Below, piece after piece: positions 16,903-26,243 of a stretch of 64,000 nt of DNA. Within the stretch, counting starts at the first letter, position 1. Every line of letters begins with the position of its first letter. Location of the stretch: positions 62,001 through 126,000 of the forward strand of contig SVAJ01000002.1 in NCBI GenBank assembly GCA_015059435.1, given 5' to 3'. The translations under genes were made by a program, and so were the position numbers. Source of the DNA: Bacillota bacterium. Lineage in GTDB: Bacteria; Bacillota_I; Bacilli_A; RF39; UBA660. The notes beneath the pieces are model-generated. The model was not told the DNA's origin. It saw nothing but the letters and a program-made list of their open reading frames with translations, and made no database searches.

Positions 16903-17424
16903 ATGAATATCATTAGACATTTTATAACTATTACTAAACATAGATTATTAGTTATGAAGTTATGTTTTAAATGTGGTCTTTATTATCAAGGGCTTACTCA
17001 TGATTTATCAAAATATTCTTTTGTAGAATTTTTTGAAGGAGCTAAGTATTATGTAGGGACTCATTCTCCTATATCTGAGTGTAGGAAAAAGACAGGAATT
17101 AGTATGGCCTGGTTACATCATAAAGGTCGTAATAAACATCATGGTGAATACTGGATGGATAATGGTAAATGTTTGGTTATACCATATAAATATGCTGTGG
17201 AAAGTATTTGTGATCAAATAGCTGCAGGTAAGAATTATAAAGGAAAAAAATATGATGATACTGAGCCACTTAATCATTGGGTTAAAAATTATAATCCGGA
17301 TAGAATTAATAAGAAGACTGCAAAGTTTTTTGAGCAAGTATTTACAGATTTATCTATTTATGGTGAGAAGAAGGTTTTAAATAAGAAATATTTAAAAGAA
17401 ACATATAAAAGATTTTGTGAATAA
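16903..17424 (+). CDS. DUF5662 family protein, likely metal-dependent HD-like hydrolase
   Basis: A 173-residue protein that matches my recollection of DUF5662. A His-rich pattern suggests a metal site: ITKHRLLVMK, GLTHDLSKYS (an HD pair), WLHHKGRNKHHGEYW. Substrate unknown. It lies in tandem with the membrane HTH gene and shares its strand and spacing, so it may be in that operon. Confidence 0.7.
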   Translation: MNIIRHFITITKHRLLVMKLCFKCGLYYQGLTHDLSKYSFVEFFEGAKYYVGTHSPISECRKKTGISMAWLHHKGRNKHHGEYWMDNGKCLVIPYKYAVESICDQIAAGKNYKGKKYDDTEPLNHWVKNYNPDRINKKTAKFFEQVFTDLSIYGEKKVLNKKYLKETYKRFCE

Positions 17425-17456
17425 ATTGTGATATAATAATAGCGAGGAGAGATAAC

Positions 17457-18413
17457 ATGAATGAAGAGTTTGATATAAAGAAGAAAAGAATTAGTGTATT
17501 AGGAAACTATGGTGAAAACTTTCAAGAAAGAGATTATATAACTAATCCTGCTATTGGAAGAGATGAACAAATTAAACAATTAATATTAATATTACTTACT
17601 CCAGATAAATCAGCTATTTTAGTTGGTAAACCTGGTGTTGGTAAAACTGCGACTATTGAAGGTCTTGCTTATCGTATTCAACATGATAGAGTTCCAGATG
17701 CTTTAAAAGGTTATCAAGTTATTAAGATTAATACATCTGCAATGCTTGGACAAGATCCTGTTACAGGTGAAGCAAAAATTCAAACTCTTATTGATGAATT
17801 AAAGAATGAAACTAAGTTAATATTATTTATAGATGAAATACATACTTTAATGGGTACTAAGGGTGAAGCACTTGACTTTGCTAATATGTTTAAACCTGCG
17901 TTAGATAGAGGGGATATTAAAGTAATAGGAGCAACTACTACAGAAGAGTATGAAAGATATATTCTAAGAGATAAAGCTTTTGTTAGACGTTTTCAAAAAG
18001 TAGAAATATTTGAACCAACAAGAGAAGAAAATATTCAAATACTTTTAGGGACACTTCCAAAAATAGAAGTTAGAACAGGGGCTAAGATGGCATATTCATC
18101 ATTTGTAAAAAGAAAAATGATGGAGTTTGTTACAGATATTACTAGTGAATATAAAAGAGTATATGAAATAGGAGCACGTTATCCAGATGTATCTTTAACA
18201 ATAATTCAACAAGCTTTCTCAAATGCTTTATTTGATAATAGAACAGAAGTTCATATTGGAGATTTTAGAAAAGCTATAACAACAAGTAAAAATATATATC
18301 CAGATGTAATAAATAAATCTATGCCAATATTTGATGAAATGTTTAAAGATGAAATTTCTAAAGAAAATGAATCTCATCCAGTATATGAATTTTTAGATAC
18401 TACACCAGAGTAA
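17457..18413 (+). CDS. Stand-alone single AAA+ module related to ClpB/ClpC NBD1
   Basis: A 318-residue protein equal to the first ATPase module of Clp unfoldases plus its small lid: IGRDEQIKQLIL, Walker A GKPGVGKT, Walker B LFIDEIHTL, sensor GATTTEEY and the arginine finger motif RRFQK. It lacks the N-domain, the middle coiled coil and the second ATPase module of a complete Clp protein, and shows no sign of a frameshift. It may form a ring with a dedicated partner or act as an adaptor. The gene has its own short leader with GAGGAG, and a terminator (AATGACA/TGTCATT plus T run) follows at about 18416-18437. Confidence 0.8.
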   Translation: MNEEFDIKKKRISVLGNYGENFQERDYITNPAIGRDEQIKQLILILLTPDKSAILVGKPGVGKTATIEGLAYRIQHDRVPDALKGYQVIKINTSAMLGQDPVTGEAKIQTLIDELKNETKLILFIDEIHTLMGTKGEALDFANMFKPALDRGDIKVIGATTTEEYERYILRDKAFVRRFQKVEIFEPTREENIQILLGTLPKIEVRTGAKMAYSSFVKRKMMEFVTDITSEYKRVYEIGARYPDVSLTIIQQAFSNALFDNRTEVHIGDFRKAITTSKNIYPDVINKSMPIFDEMFKDEISKENESHPVYEFLDTTPE

Positions 18414-18474
18414 AAATGACATATGTCATTTTTTTTGTTATACTAATTATAGAATGAATGATAGAAGGAGTGTA

Positions 18475-18605
18475 TATTCATTTGAGCGCCAGGACTTTAA
18501 TAGTTGACGAGGTTAGTAGTTATCGAAAGATTCGGCGGATGCTACTACGGATTAGTAATTCGTTAGATATATATTAAAAAATAAAATTAAAATTATAACA
18601 AAGTA
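18475..18605 (+). ncRNA. glmS ribozyme (glucosamine-6-phosphate-activated self-cleaving RNA)
   Basis: The conserved core is plain: AGCGCCAGGACT with the cleavage site between A 18485 and G 18486, then GTTGACGAGG, TTATCGA and TTCGGCGGATGC, in the right order and spacing. It lies in the leader of glmS. The P1 loop region is short (TTTAATA). GlcN6P binding would trigger cleavage and reduce glmS mRNA, giving product feedback. This element is well known upstream of glmS in Bacillota. Confidence 0.95.
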
Positions 18606-18634
18606 TATATCATACTATTTAATGGAGGTAATAT

Positions 18635-20401
18635 ATGTGTGGAATAATAGGATATATTGGTAAGAATCATCCTAAAGAGGTTTTGGTTAAGGGACTTAAA
18701 AATTTAGAGTATAGAGGGTATGATTCTGCTGGTATAGCTTTAAAAAATAAAGAAGAAGTTCAAATTATTAAGAGCGTAGGAAAAGTAGTGGATTTAGAGA
18801 CTAAGATTAATAATAGTAAATTAATTGATTCTAATATAGGAATTGCTCATACTAGATGGGCTACTCATGGTAAGCCAACAGAAGTAAATGCTCATCCTCA
18901 TCAAGTGGGTAATGTTACTATTGTACATAATGGGATAATAGAGAATGCTCTAGAGTTAAGGGAAGAATTAATTAATGAAGGAGTTAAGTTTAATAGTGAT
19001 ACTGATACTGAAGTTGTTGCTACTTTACTTAATAAGTATTATGATGGTAATCCAATTAATACTATAGAAAAAGTAATTAGAATAGTTAAAGGATCATATG
19101 CTCTTGGTATTTTATTTAATGATAAAGATGTTTTATATGCAACAAGAAAGGATTCTCCACTTATAGTAGGAATAGGTGATGATGATAATTTTATTGCTAG
19201 TGATATAGCGGCTATTATTAATTATACTAATAAATATATGTTATTAGAAGAAGGTGAAATAGCTGAAATATATAGTAATAGTATTAATATTGTTAAGGAT
19301 GGTAATGAAGTAGAAAAAGAAATCTTAATAACTAATATTAGTAGTATGGATAATGATAAGTGTGGATATGATCATTATATGGTGAAAGAAATAATGGAAG
19401 AGCCTGTTGTTTTAGAAAAAACATTTAAACCATATTTAGATAATTTAGATTTATTACCAGATTTAACTAAATATGAAGAAATTCATATAGTAGCATGTGG
19501 TAGTGCTATGTATGCTGGAGTAATTGGTAGTAGTTTGTTAGAAGAGTATGCTAATACTAGAGTATATGTTGAAGTTGCTAGTGAATATCGTTATAAAAAT
19601 ATAATTTATAATAATAAAACTTTAGTTATTTTAATATCTCAATCAGGAGAAACTGCAGATACAATTGCTGCTATGAGAATGGCTAATGAAAAAGGTGTGG
19701 ATACATTAGCAATAGTTAATGTTAAAACATCAACAATAGCTAGAGAGAGTAGTATGCAAGTATTTATAGAAGCAGGTCCAGAAATAGCAGTTGCTACTAC
19801 TAAGGCTTATATTTTACAAGTTGGTATTTTATCATTACTTGCATATAAAACTGCTTATGATAAAAAGTTAGTTGATATTGATGTAGTAGAAGAGGCTAGA
19901 GGTTTACCTAGACTTTTAAAAGAAGTACTTGATAGAAGAGATGATTATTTAAAGATAGCTAAGAGTATATATGAAAAAGAAGATATTTTCTTTATAGGTA
20001 GAAAAATAGATTATGCTATTTCTATGGAAGGTAGTTTAAAATTAAAAGAGGTTTCATATATTCATAGTGAAGCTTATCAAGCAGGAGAATTAAAACATGG
20101 AACTATTTCTTTAATAAATGATGGTTATCCAGTTTTTGCGATTATAACTGATGATAAGATTAAAGATAAAACTATTTCTAATGTAGAAGAAGTTAAATCT
20201 CGTGGAGCATTAGTTATTATTATTAGTAATGAAGAAATTAAGGGATATGACTTAGAAATTGTTGTACCTAAAATAAATTCTTTTTTACAACCAATACTTG
20301 TTGTTCCTGTATTACAATTAATTGCTTATGAAGTGGCTAAATTAAGAAATTGTGATATAGATAAGCCAAAGAACCTAGCTAAAAGTGTAACTGTTGAATA
20401 A
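18635..20401 (+). CDS. glmS: Glutamine--fructose-6-phosphate aminotransferase (isomerizing)
   Basis: A 588-residue enzyme making glucosamine-6-phosphate, the entry step to peptidoglycan amino sugars. The N-terminal glutaminase begins with Cys2 (CGIIGYIG, nucleophile after Met removal) and has YRGYDSAGIA, HTRWATHG and NAHPH. Two SIS domains follow, with ACGSAMYAG, ISQSGETADT and, near the C-terminus, AYQAGELKHG and LAKSVTVE. Full length and intact. GGAGG precedes ATG 18635. Regulation is by the glmS ribozyme in its leader. Confidence 0.97.
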   Translation: MCGIIGYIGKNHPKEVLVKGLKNLEYRGYDSAGIALKNKEEVQIIKSVGKVVDLETKINNSKLIDSNIGIAHTRWATHGKPTEVNAHPHQVGNVTIVHNGIIENALELREELINEGVKFNSDTDTEVVATLLNKYYDGNPINTIEKVIRIVKGSYALGILFNDKDVLYATRKDSPLIVGIGDDDNFIASDIAAIINYTNKYMLLEEGEIAEIYSNSINIVKDGNEVEKEILITNISSMDNDKCGYDHYMVKEIMEEPVVLEKTFKPYLDNLDLLPDLTKYEEIHIVACGSAMYAGVIGSSLLEEYANTRVYVEVASEYRYKNIIYNNKTLVILISQSGETADTIAAMRMANEKGVDTLAIVNVKTSTIARESSMQVFIEAGPEIAVATTKAYILQVGILSLLAYKTAYDKKLVDIDVVEEARGLPRLLKEVLDRRDDYLKIAKSIYEKEDIFFIGRKIDYAISMEGSLKLKEVSYIHSEAYQAGELKHGTISLINDGYPVFAIITDDKIKDKTISNVEEVKSRGALVIIISNEEIKGYDLEIVVPKINSFLQPILVVPVLQLIAYEVAKLRNCDIDKPKNLAKSVTVE

Positions 20402-20437
20402 AATAAAGTGTAGAATATCTACACTTTATTTTTTTAC
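20402..20437. terminator. Shared terminator between glmS and cotJC
   Basis: AAAGTGTAGA and TCTACACTTT form a strong stem flanked by A and T runs on both sides. It sits between convergent genes and should work in both directions. Confidence 0.8.
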
Positions 20438-21156
20438 ATATTATTATTCATTAAAAATTGATCTAGTATAAATTCTGACATCATGCCATTATTATTCATA
20501 GGATTATTGTTCATTATATCTGTATTCATCATGTTATTATTCATAGTACCATTTTTTATCATATCGTTATTCATGATGTTATCTTTATTTTTGTTCTTGT
20601 TATGTAATTTTTTTTCATAGTATTCAAATAATTCTTTGAATCTAGTGAAATGAACTATTTCTCTTTGTCTTAACCAAAGTAGAGGACCAATTACATCTGG
20701 ATCATCTGTAAGATCGATTAGATTTTCATAAACAGCTCTGGCTTTTTGTTCTGCAGCCATGTCTTCTGAAATGTCAGCTAGAACATCACCTGTAGTAGCA
20801 AAATATGTAGCAGTGAATGGAACTCCATTAGCATCTGTTGGATATAGGGCTTTATTGTGTTCAGCATAATTGGTATCTAGGCCAGCTTCTTTTATTTCTT
20901 CTAAAGTAGCATCTTTCATTAATTGATATATCATAGTAGAAATCATTTCTATATGTGATAGTTCTTCAGTACCAATATCAGTAAGTAGGGCTTTACCTTT
21001 ATTATCTGGCATAGTATATCTTTGATTTAAATATCTTATAGCAGCTGCTAGTTCTCCATTAGAACCACCATATTGAGTTACTAGGTATTTAGCCATTCTT
21101 AAATCCTTTTTCTTTATATTTATTGGATATTGTAATTTCTTTTTATAATTAAACAT
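20434..21156 (-). CDS. cotJC: CotJC-type manganese catalase-like spore coat protein
   Basis: A 240-residue protein. The ferritin-like manganese-catalase fold appears as AKYLVTQYGGSNGELAAAIRYL, split after GGSNGE, GTEELSHIEM (metal-binding Glu and His) and a second EDMAAEQKARAVYENL and REIVHFTRF. An unusual tail of about 50 residues rich in Asn and Met (NNNMMN-type repeats) follows the catalytic domain. The ATG at 21156 has GGGAGGCG upstream, whereas the longer open frame has none. It overlaps the end of cotJB by 8 bases. Spore coat location is inferred from the cotJ operon of Bacillus. Confidence 0.9.
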   Translation of the reverse strand: MFNYKKKLQYPINIKKKDLRMAKYLVTQYGGSNGELAAAIRYLNQRYTMPDNKGKALLTDIGTEELSHIEMISTMIYQLMKDATLEEIKEAGLDTNYAEHNKALYPTDANGVPFTATYFATTGDVLADISEDMAAEQKARAVYENLIDLTDDPDVIGPLLWLRQREIVHFTRFKELFEYYEKKLHNKNKNKDNIMNNDMIKNGTMNNNMMNTDIMNNNPMNNNGMMSEFILDQFLMNNNM

Positions 21157-21571
21157 TAAATTTCGCCTCCCATGGCCACATTTCTTCTTCCCAAGCAAAT
21201 GGTGTTTCATTATTGTTATCGCTATTAGATTCTAATATGCCATACTTTGATTCATATTCGTTTCTTAACGCATTAGCTTTTTTAGTGTAGTCATTAAATA
21301 GAGTTAACATACTACTATCATTTGGGTTTAAATCTAAATATAGTTTTAGTTCATGAGCGGCGAATGATATTTGAGATAATTCTAATAATAGTTTTTCTCT
21401 TTCGTTTTTAGGAATTAAGTTTTCTGGTTTATAATTTTTGTATTGTGTATATAAATTACTAAACATATTGCCATTATTGAATCCAACTGTGGGATTATAA
21501 AGAGATGGTGTGTTTCGGTATAAATCATTATTTGATCTATACATATTTTCATTAAAATAATAGTTATACAT
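21149..21571 (-). CDS. cotJB: CotJB-like spore coat protein with CotJA-like N-terminal extension
   Basis: A 140-residue protein. The C-terminal 90 residues are CotJB: REKLLLELSQISFAAHELKLYLD, shown here in part as LSQISFAAHELKLYLD, then NALRNEYESKYG and WPWEAKFNV. The N-terminal 45 residues are Asn/Tyr-rich and include YKPENLIP, similar to the short CotJA protein, which is normally a separate gene. No separate cotJA is seen. Translation is coupled with cotJC by an 8-base overlap. On the minus strand, a CATACACAA box at 21612-21620 resembles the -10 of sigma-E promoters. Confidence 0.8.
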   Translation of the reverse strand: MYNYYFNENMYRSNNDLYRNTPSLYNPTVGFNNGNMFSNLYTQYKNYKPENLIPKNEREKLLLELSQISFAAHELKLYLDLNPNDSSMLTLFNDYTKKANALRNEYESKYGILESNSDNNNETPFAWEEEMWPWEAKFNV

Positions 21572-21611
21572 AATTTTTCTCCCTTCCTTGTAACTTATTC
21601 TTATTAGGTAT

Positions 21612-21620
21612 TTGTGTATG
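21612..21620 (-). promoter_or_regulatory. Possible sigma-E-type -10 box for the cotJ genes
   Basis: On the minus strand the bases read CATACACAA, close to the mother-cell sigma-E -10 consensus (CATACANT). It lies about 40 bases before the cotJB start. No convincing -35 partner was found, so this is tentative. Confidence 0.35.
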
Positions 21621-21695
21621 GTTAAATACCTATTTATTAAAAAATACTTGCTTTTTTTTAATATTTATAATAAAATAAAAAAGTCAATAAGAAAT

Positions 21696-21772
21696 GGCGT
21701 CGTTGGTGAAGTGGTTAACACGCTAGTTTGTGGCACTAGTATGCAAGGGTTCGATTCCCTTACGACGCCCCA
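21696..21772 (+). tRNA. trnH: tRNA-His (GTG), with encoded CCA
   Basis: Acceptor GCGTCGT pairs with ACGACGC. An extra G at 21696 pairs with the C discriminator at 21769, the G-1:C73 identity pair of tRNA-His. The anticodon arm CTAGT-TTGTGGC-ACTAG carries GTG. The T arm is AAGGG-TTCGATT-CCCTT. CCA is encoded at 21770-21772. It is a single tRNA gene, not in a cluster; an AATTC-type hairpin with a T run at about 21789-21815 ends the transcript. Confidence 0.96.
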
Positions 21773-21915
21773 GTTTTTGAATAGAAACAATTCAAATGAA
21801 TTGTTTTTTTTGTTTTTGTAAACTAAAATGTCAATAATAAATAATAAAGTTGAAAAAATGGGGACCTTGTTGTATAATGTGAGTATAAAATGACGTAATG
21901 ATAGAGAGGCGTTCT

Positions 21916-23661
21916 ATGAAAAAAGTATTTAGAACATTAATGACAATTGTTTTATTTTTAGTTAATGTAGTAAGTTTCATACCAGTTACTGCTTTAGGTA
22001 GTACTGATTTATTAGATGGTAAAGAGTGGAAGTCTAGTTTTGTTAATGGGGCCAGTGGAAATTTTACATCAACAGGTTCTGATAATTTTATTGCGGATAT
22101 GAGTTCTATTGGTAATTTAGAATGGGATGCTACTGTTAGTATGAAAGATATTTCTTTAACAGCAGGTGAAACATATATTTTTGCTGCTGATATTAAATCA
22201 GATAAAGCTAGATATAAAAATTTTATTTCTTTATGTACAAATGCAAATACTTGTGATGGTGGACTTTTTACTAATTATCTAGAAGATTTAACAGCAAATA
22301 GTACAGTTAGTGTTAGAAGAATATTTACTCCTAGTGCTAATTATAGTAATGCATCTTTACATTTTGGTTTAGGTAAAAATGGATATGAAGGAACTAGTGT
22401 TCTTCCTAATTCAGCAAATAAGATAGAAGTTTCTAATATTCAATTAACTAAATTATCTGATTATTCTTGGATGTTGAATGATCCGGATTATACTAGTTAT
22501 ACATATACAACAATTAATACTTCAGATGATTATGCTCATAAGAATTATGCTTATGCAGGTGTTTTAAATATTAACTATGCACAAGCTGAGAATAAAGAAG
22601 CTTTAGGAATAGAAACAATTGCTGTTGCAACAACTGCAGGTATAGTAGCAGAGATTGATAATAAATATCAAGTTTATATAAATGGTGAATTAATTGATCC
22701 ACCTGAAGCTGAAAATGGTTGGTATCATATAGATTATGATCAATTAGATAGAGAGTATAATGAAATTTGGACTTTATCTGAAACTAATAATTTCTCTATT
22801 TTGATTGTTAGAAATGGAGAGGTTACAACAACTAAGACACAAATTTTAGCTGATTTAAATACAAATTATAGAGTTCCAAATGAAAATAGTAGTGCAGGTG
22901 TTAAACAAATTATTGAAGATGCTGCTACTGCTATAACTAATGCAACTACTGTTGCAGAAGCTCAGAGTATATATGATGGTTTAGCTGATGCAATTCTATT
23001 ACAACAATATAAAGATGCTAAAGCTGATATAGTTAGTGCTTATAATGTAACTGGTATTAATCAAGTTCAAAGAGATTTGGTTATTGCTGCTTTAGATGAT
23101 ATTAATGCTGCTACTAGTATAAGTCAAATAGATAGTATAGTGAGTGAATTTTTAAGTGCATATACTTTGGAAAACAGTAAACGTCTTGCTAAAGCTGAAA
23201 TAGATGAATTGATTGGAGATAATCCAAGTGAAGAAATATTGGCTATGGCAAATGAAGCTAAAGCGGCTATAGATAATGCAGCTACAGTAGCAGGTGTTAA
23301 TAATGTATTAGAAGAAGTTAAAGAAGCAATTAGTGAAAAACAAACTTTAGAAGAAACTCGTAGTTTAGCTATTGAAAAAATAAATAATAGTGTTACTAAT
23401 GATGCAAGTAGTAAAGTAAAAGAAATAGCAGAAAAAGCTATAGAAGAAATAGAGGCTGCAACTACTAAGGATGAAATTAATACTATTTTAGAAAAAGCTT
23501 TAAAAGATATAAAAGATCAATATGCTAAGGACGGTGAAAGCAAGAGTAAAAGTAATCCAAATACAGGCGATAATATTTTAAAATATTTTATAGTACTAAT
23601 TATTGGTGCTTGTGGATTATTAGTTTTCAATAATAAAAAGATTTTAAAGAGAAGTAAATAA
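21916..23661 (+). CDS. Sortase-anchored surface protein with helical repeats (NPNTG signal)
   Basis: A 581-residue secreted protein. A signal peptide covers about residues 1-27. A beta-rich, carbohydrate-binding-like domain follows to about 180, with SLTAGETYIFAADIKSD characteristic of such modules, and another beta region to about 310. Then come three or four helical units of about 65-70 residues, rich in Ala and Asn (KAEIDELIGDNPS, EAAKAAIDNAA types), like FIVAR/DUF1542 repeats. The end is a cell-wall sorting signal: NPNTGD, a hydrophobic helix and a KKILKRSK tail. The motif is NPxTG rather than LPxTG. GAGAGG precedes ATG 21916. Confidence 0.8.
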   Translation: MKKVFRTLMTIVLFLVNVVSFIPVTALGSTDLLDGKEWKSSFVNGASGNFTSTGSDNFIADMSSIGNLEWDATVSMKDISLTAGETYIFAADIKSDKARYKNFISLCTNANTCDGGLFTNYLEDLTANSTVSVRRIFTPSANYSNASLHFGLGKNGYEGTSVLPNSANKIEVSNIQLTKLSDYSWMLNDPDYTSYTYTTINTSDDYAHKNYAYAGVLNINYAQAENKEALGIETIAVATTAGIVAEIDNKYQVYINGELIDPPEAENGWYHIDYDQLDREYNEIWTLSETNNFSILIVRNGEVTTTKTQILADLNTNYRVPNENSSAGVKQIIEDAATAITNATTVAEAQSIYDGLADAILLQQYKDAKADIVSAYNVTGINQVQRDLVIAALDDINAATSISQIDSIVSEFLSAYTLENSKRLAKAEIDELIGDNPSEEILAMANEAKAAIDNAATVAGVNNVLEEVKEAISEKQTLEETRSLAIEKINNSVTNDASSKVKEIAEKAIEEIEAATTKDEINTILEKALKDIKDQYAKDGESKSKSNPNTGDNILKYFIVLIIGACGLLVFNNKKILKRSK

Positions 23662-23687
23662 TACTTTTCTTTTTTTTTTACGACTAA

Positions 23688-23714
23688 TTAGCACTCTATA
23701 TTGACAAGTGCTAA
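23688..23714 (+). promoter_or_regulatory. CIRCE operator (HrcA site) at the clpB promoter
   Basis: TTAGCACTC, nine bases, AAGTGCTAA: 17 of 18 positions match the CIRCE inverted repeat. The promoter TTGACA (23701-23706), 16-base spacer and TATAAT (23723-23728) starts inside it, so HrcA binding should block RNA polymerase. Heat or protein stress is expected to release repression. Confidence 0.88.
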
Positions 23715-23747
23715 AATAGTGGTATAATGTACGTGAGAGGTGATAAT

Positions 23748-25850
23748 ATGTATAATAATTATGAAGAACAAGAAGAAAATGTTTTAGAAAAATATGGACG
23801 TGATATCACTCAAGATGTAAAAAAAGGAAAGATAGATCCAGTAATTGGTAGGGATGAGGAAATACGTAGTATTACTAGAATTTTATCTAGAAAGACTAAG
23901 AATAATCCAGTTCTTATTGGTGAACCTGGAGTAGGAAAAACTGCGATTGTAGAAGGACTTGCTTTAAGAATAGTTAAGGGTGATGTTCCAAGTAGTTTAA
24001 AAAATAAGATTGTATGGGAGCTTGATATGGCTGCTTTAGTAGCAGGGGCTAAGTATCGTGGAGAATTTGAAGAAAGATTAAAAAATGTATTAAATGAAGT
24101 TAAGAAAAGTGAAGGTTCTATAATAATGTTTATTGATGAAATTCATACTATTGTAGGAACTGGAAGAACTGAAGGAGCAATGGATACTTCAAATATTTTA
24201 AAACCAATGCTTGCACGTGGAGAAATTCATGTTATTGGAGCAACTACTTTAAATGAGTATCGTCAATATATAGAAAAAGATGGAGCGTTAGAAAGACGTT
24301 TTCAAAAGATTAAAGTAGAAGAACCAAATGTTATGGATACTATAACAATACTTAGAGGTTTAAAAGAACGTTTTGAAATTCATCATGGTGTAACAATTCA
24401 GGATAAAGCATTAATATCAGCTGCTACTTTATCAAATCGTTATATTACTGATAGATATTTACCAGATAAAGCAATTGATTTAGTAGATGAAGCATGTGCG
24501 ACTATTCGTGTTCAAATGGATTCTGTTCCTTTTGAATTAGATACATTAACACATAAAATAATGCGTTTAGAAATAGAACGTGAGGCAATAAGAAAAGAAA
24601 AGGATGAATTAAGTAAAAAAAGAAGAGAAAAGATTGATGAAGAGTTAAGTACTTTAAAAGAGAAAGAACAGGAATTAACTAGAGCATGGAATAAAGAAAA
24701 ATCTTTAAATGATGAAATCAAGAGTAAAAAGAAAGAGTTAGAACAAGCTAAGTTTGACTTAGAGCAAGCAGAAAATGAGTATGATTTAGAGAATGCTGCA
24801 ATCTTACGTCATGGTAAAATTCCTACTATAGAAAAAGAATTAGCTGAATTACAACAATCTTCTGAAAATAAGCTTTTAAGTGATGTAGTTAAGAGTGAGG
24901 ATATTGCGAAGATTATTGCTAAGTGGACTAATATTCCAGTTACTAAATTAATTGCTTCAGAAAAAGATAAATTATTAAAACTTGAAGATAATATGAAACT
25001 TCGTGTTAAGGGACAAGATGAAGTGTTAAAATTAGTTAGTGATGCAGTTATTAAGTCACGTAGTGGTATAAAAGATCCTAATAGACCAATAGCGTCATTT
25101 ATGTTTTTAGGACCTACAGGTGTAGGTAAAACTGAAGTTGCTAGAACTTTAGCTTATGAGTTATTTGATGATATTCATCATATGATTAGAATTGATATGA
25201 GTGAATATATGGAAAAATTCTCAGTATCTAGATTAATTGGTTCTCCTCCAGGTTATGTAGGTTATGAAGAGGGTGGTCAATTAACAGAGGCTGTTAGAAG
25301 AAATCCTTATAGTATTGTATTATTTGATGAAATAGAAAAAGCTCATCCAGAAGTATTAAATTTATTACTTCAAATATTAGATGATGGTAGATGTACTGAT
25401 TCAAATGGTCGTACTGTTGATTTTAAAAATACAATAATTATTATGACATCTAACTTAGGTAGTGAATATGTACTTGATGGTAATACAGATAAAGTAATAC
25501 CTGAACTTAGAAAGAATTTTAGGCCTGAATTTATTAATAGAATTGATGAGATTATGGTATTTAATCCATTATCTAGGGAAGTAATTGGTGATATTCTTGA
25601 TAAAATAATTATTGAAATAGAAGATAGATTAAAAGATATGAATATTAAGATTAATTTAACTGATAGTGCTAAAAAAGAATTAGTTGATGAAGGTTATGAT
25701 ATTAATTATGGAGCACGTCCATTAAAAAGAGTAGTTAATAAAGTTATTGAAACTTTAATTGCTAAGATGATAATTAATGGTGAAATTAAATATAAAGATA
25801 GTATCTTGATTGATTATAAAGACAATTCTTTTTGTATTAATAAACAATAG
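23748..25850 (+). CDS. clpB: ClpB-type disaggregase lacking the N-terminal domain
   Basis: A 700-residue AAA+ unfoldase. NBD1 has [17 protein letters not shown] and IDEIHT; a ClpB-type coiled-coil middle domain follows ([18 protein letters not shown] through [16 protein letters not shown]); then NBD2 with [30 protein letters not shown] (shown to 19 residues) and the C-terminal YGARPLKR. The approximately 150-residue Clp N-domain is missing; the protein starts only 30 residues before NBD1. With DnaK it should dissolve aggregates. ATG 23748 follows GAGAGGTG, and expression is under CIRCE control. Confidence 0.92.
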   Translation: MYNNYEEQEENVLEKYGRDITQDVKKGKIDPVIGRDEEIRSITRILSRKTKNNPVLIGEPGVGKTAIVEGLALRIVKGDVPSSLKNKIVWELDMAALVAGAKYRGEFEERLKNVLNEVKKSEGSIIMFIDEIHTIVGTGRTEGAMDTSNILKPMLARGEIHVIGATTLNEYRQYIEKDGALERRFQKIKVEEPNVMDTITILRGLKERFEIHHGVTIQDKALISAATLSNRYITDRYLPDKAIDLVDEACATIRVQMDSVPFELDTLTHKIMRLEIEREAIRKEKDELSKKRREKIDEELSTLKEKEQELTRAWNKEKSLNDEIKSKKKELEQAKFDLEQAENEYDLENAAILRHGKIPTIEKELAELQQSSENKLLSDVVKSEDIAKIIAKWTNIPVTKLIASEKDKLLKLEDNMKLRVKGQDEVLKLVSDAVIKSRSGIKDPNRPIASFMFLGPTGVGKTEVARTLAYELFDDIHHMIRIDMSEYMEKFSVSRLIGSPPGYVGYEEGGQLTEAVRRNPYSIVLFDEIEKAHPEVLNLLLQILDDGRCTDSNGRTVDFKNTIIIMTSNLGSEYVLDGNTDKVIPELRKNFRPEFINRIDEIMVFNPLSREVIGDILDKIIIEIEDRLKDMNIKINLTDSAKKELVDEGYDINYGARPLKRVVNKVIETLIAKMIINGEIKYKDSILIDYKDNSFCINKQ

Positions 25851-25900
25851 TATTTACTATTGTTTATTTTTTGATATAATCTAGGTAAGGAGTAGATACT

Positions 25901-26143
25901 ATGTCAGAAGAAGAATTAGAAAAAACAGGAACTTTACAACGAGTTTTAATTAATTTAGAAGAAGAGGATATGACTATCGATGAGATGATTGAAGAGTTCT
26001 TAGAAAATGTTGATTTTCTTAATATTAGTGATTCTAAAAAGGATAATTTAAAACGATTATGTGCTGAGATACAAGAAGAATCTGATGAGAATGTTAAGGA
26101 ATATTTATTTAAATTATTAATAAAAGAAGCTAATAGCAAGTAA
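25901..26143 (+). CDS. Small acidic helical protein of unknown function
   Basis: An 80-residue protein, very rich in Glu and Asp (MSEEELEKTGTLQ, then LEEEDMTIDEMIEEFLENV). It appears all-helical with no membrane segment or Cys-based motif. It has an SD (AAGGAG) and follows a hairpin (ACAATAGTA/TACTATTGT type) that ends clpB. I do not recognise the family. Confidence 0.55.
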   Translation: MSEEELEKTGTLQRVLINLEEEDMTIDEMIEEFLENVDFLNISDSKKDNLKRLCAEIQEESDENVKEYLFKLLIKEANSK

Positions 26144-26243
26144 AATATGTAAAAAAGTGTAAATATATTGATTGTTATTGTTATTTTTTGTAATTAAATT
26201 ACTAAATAGTAGTATTATATACTAATTGAAAAAGAGGTGAATT

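Noticed and set aside
24512-24721. 69-codon minus-strand frame inside clpB
   Set aside because: It is a shadow of the coiled-coil middle domain of clpB, with no start signal.
25864-26139. 91-codon minus-strand frame opposite the small acidic protein
   Set aside because: The plus-strand gene has a good SD and spacing after clpB, while the reverse frame has none.
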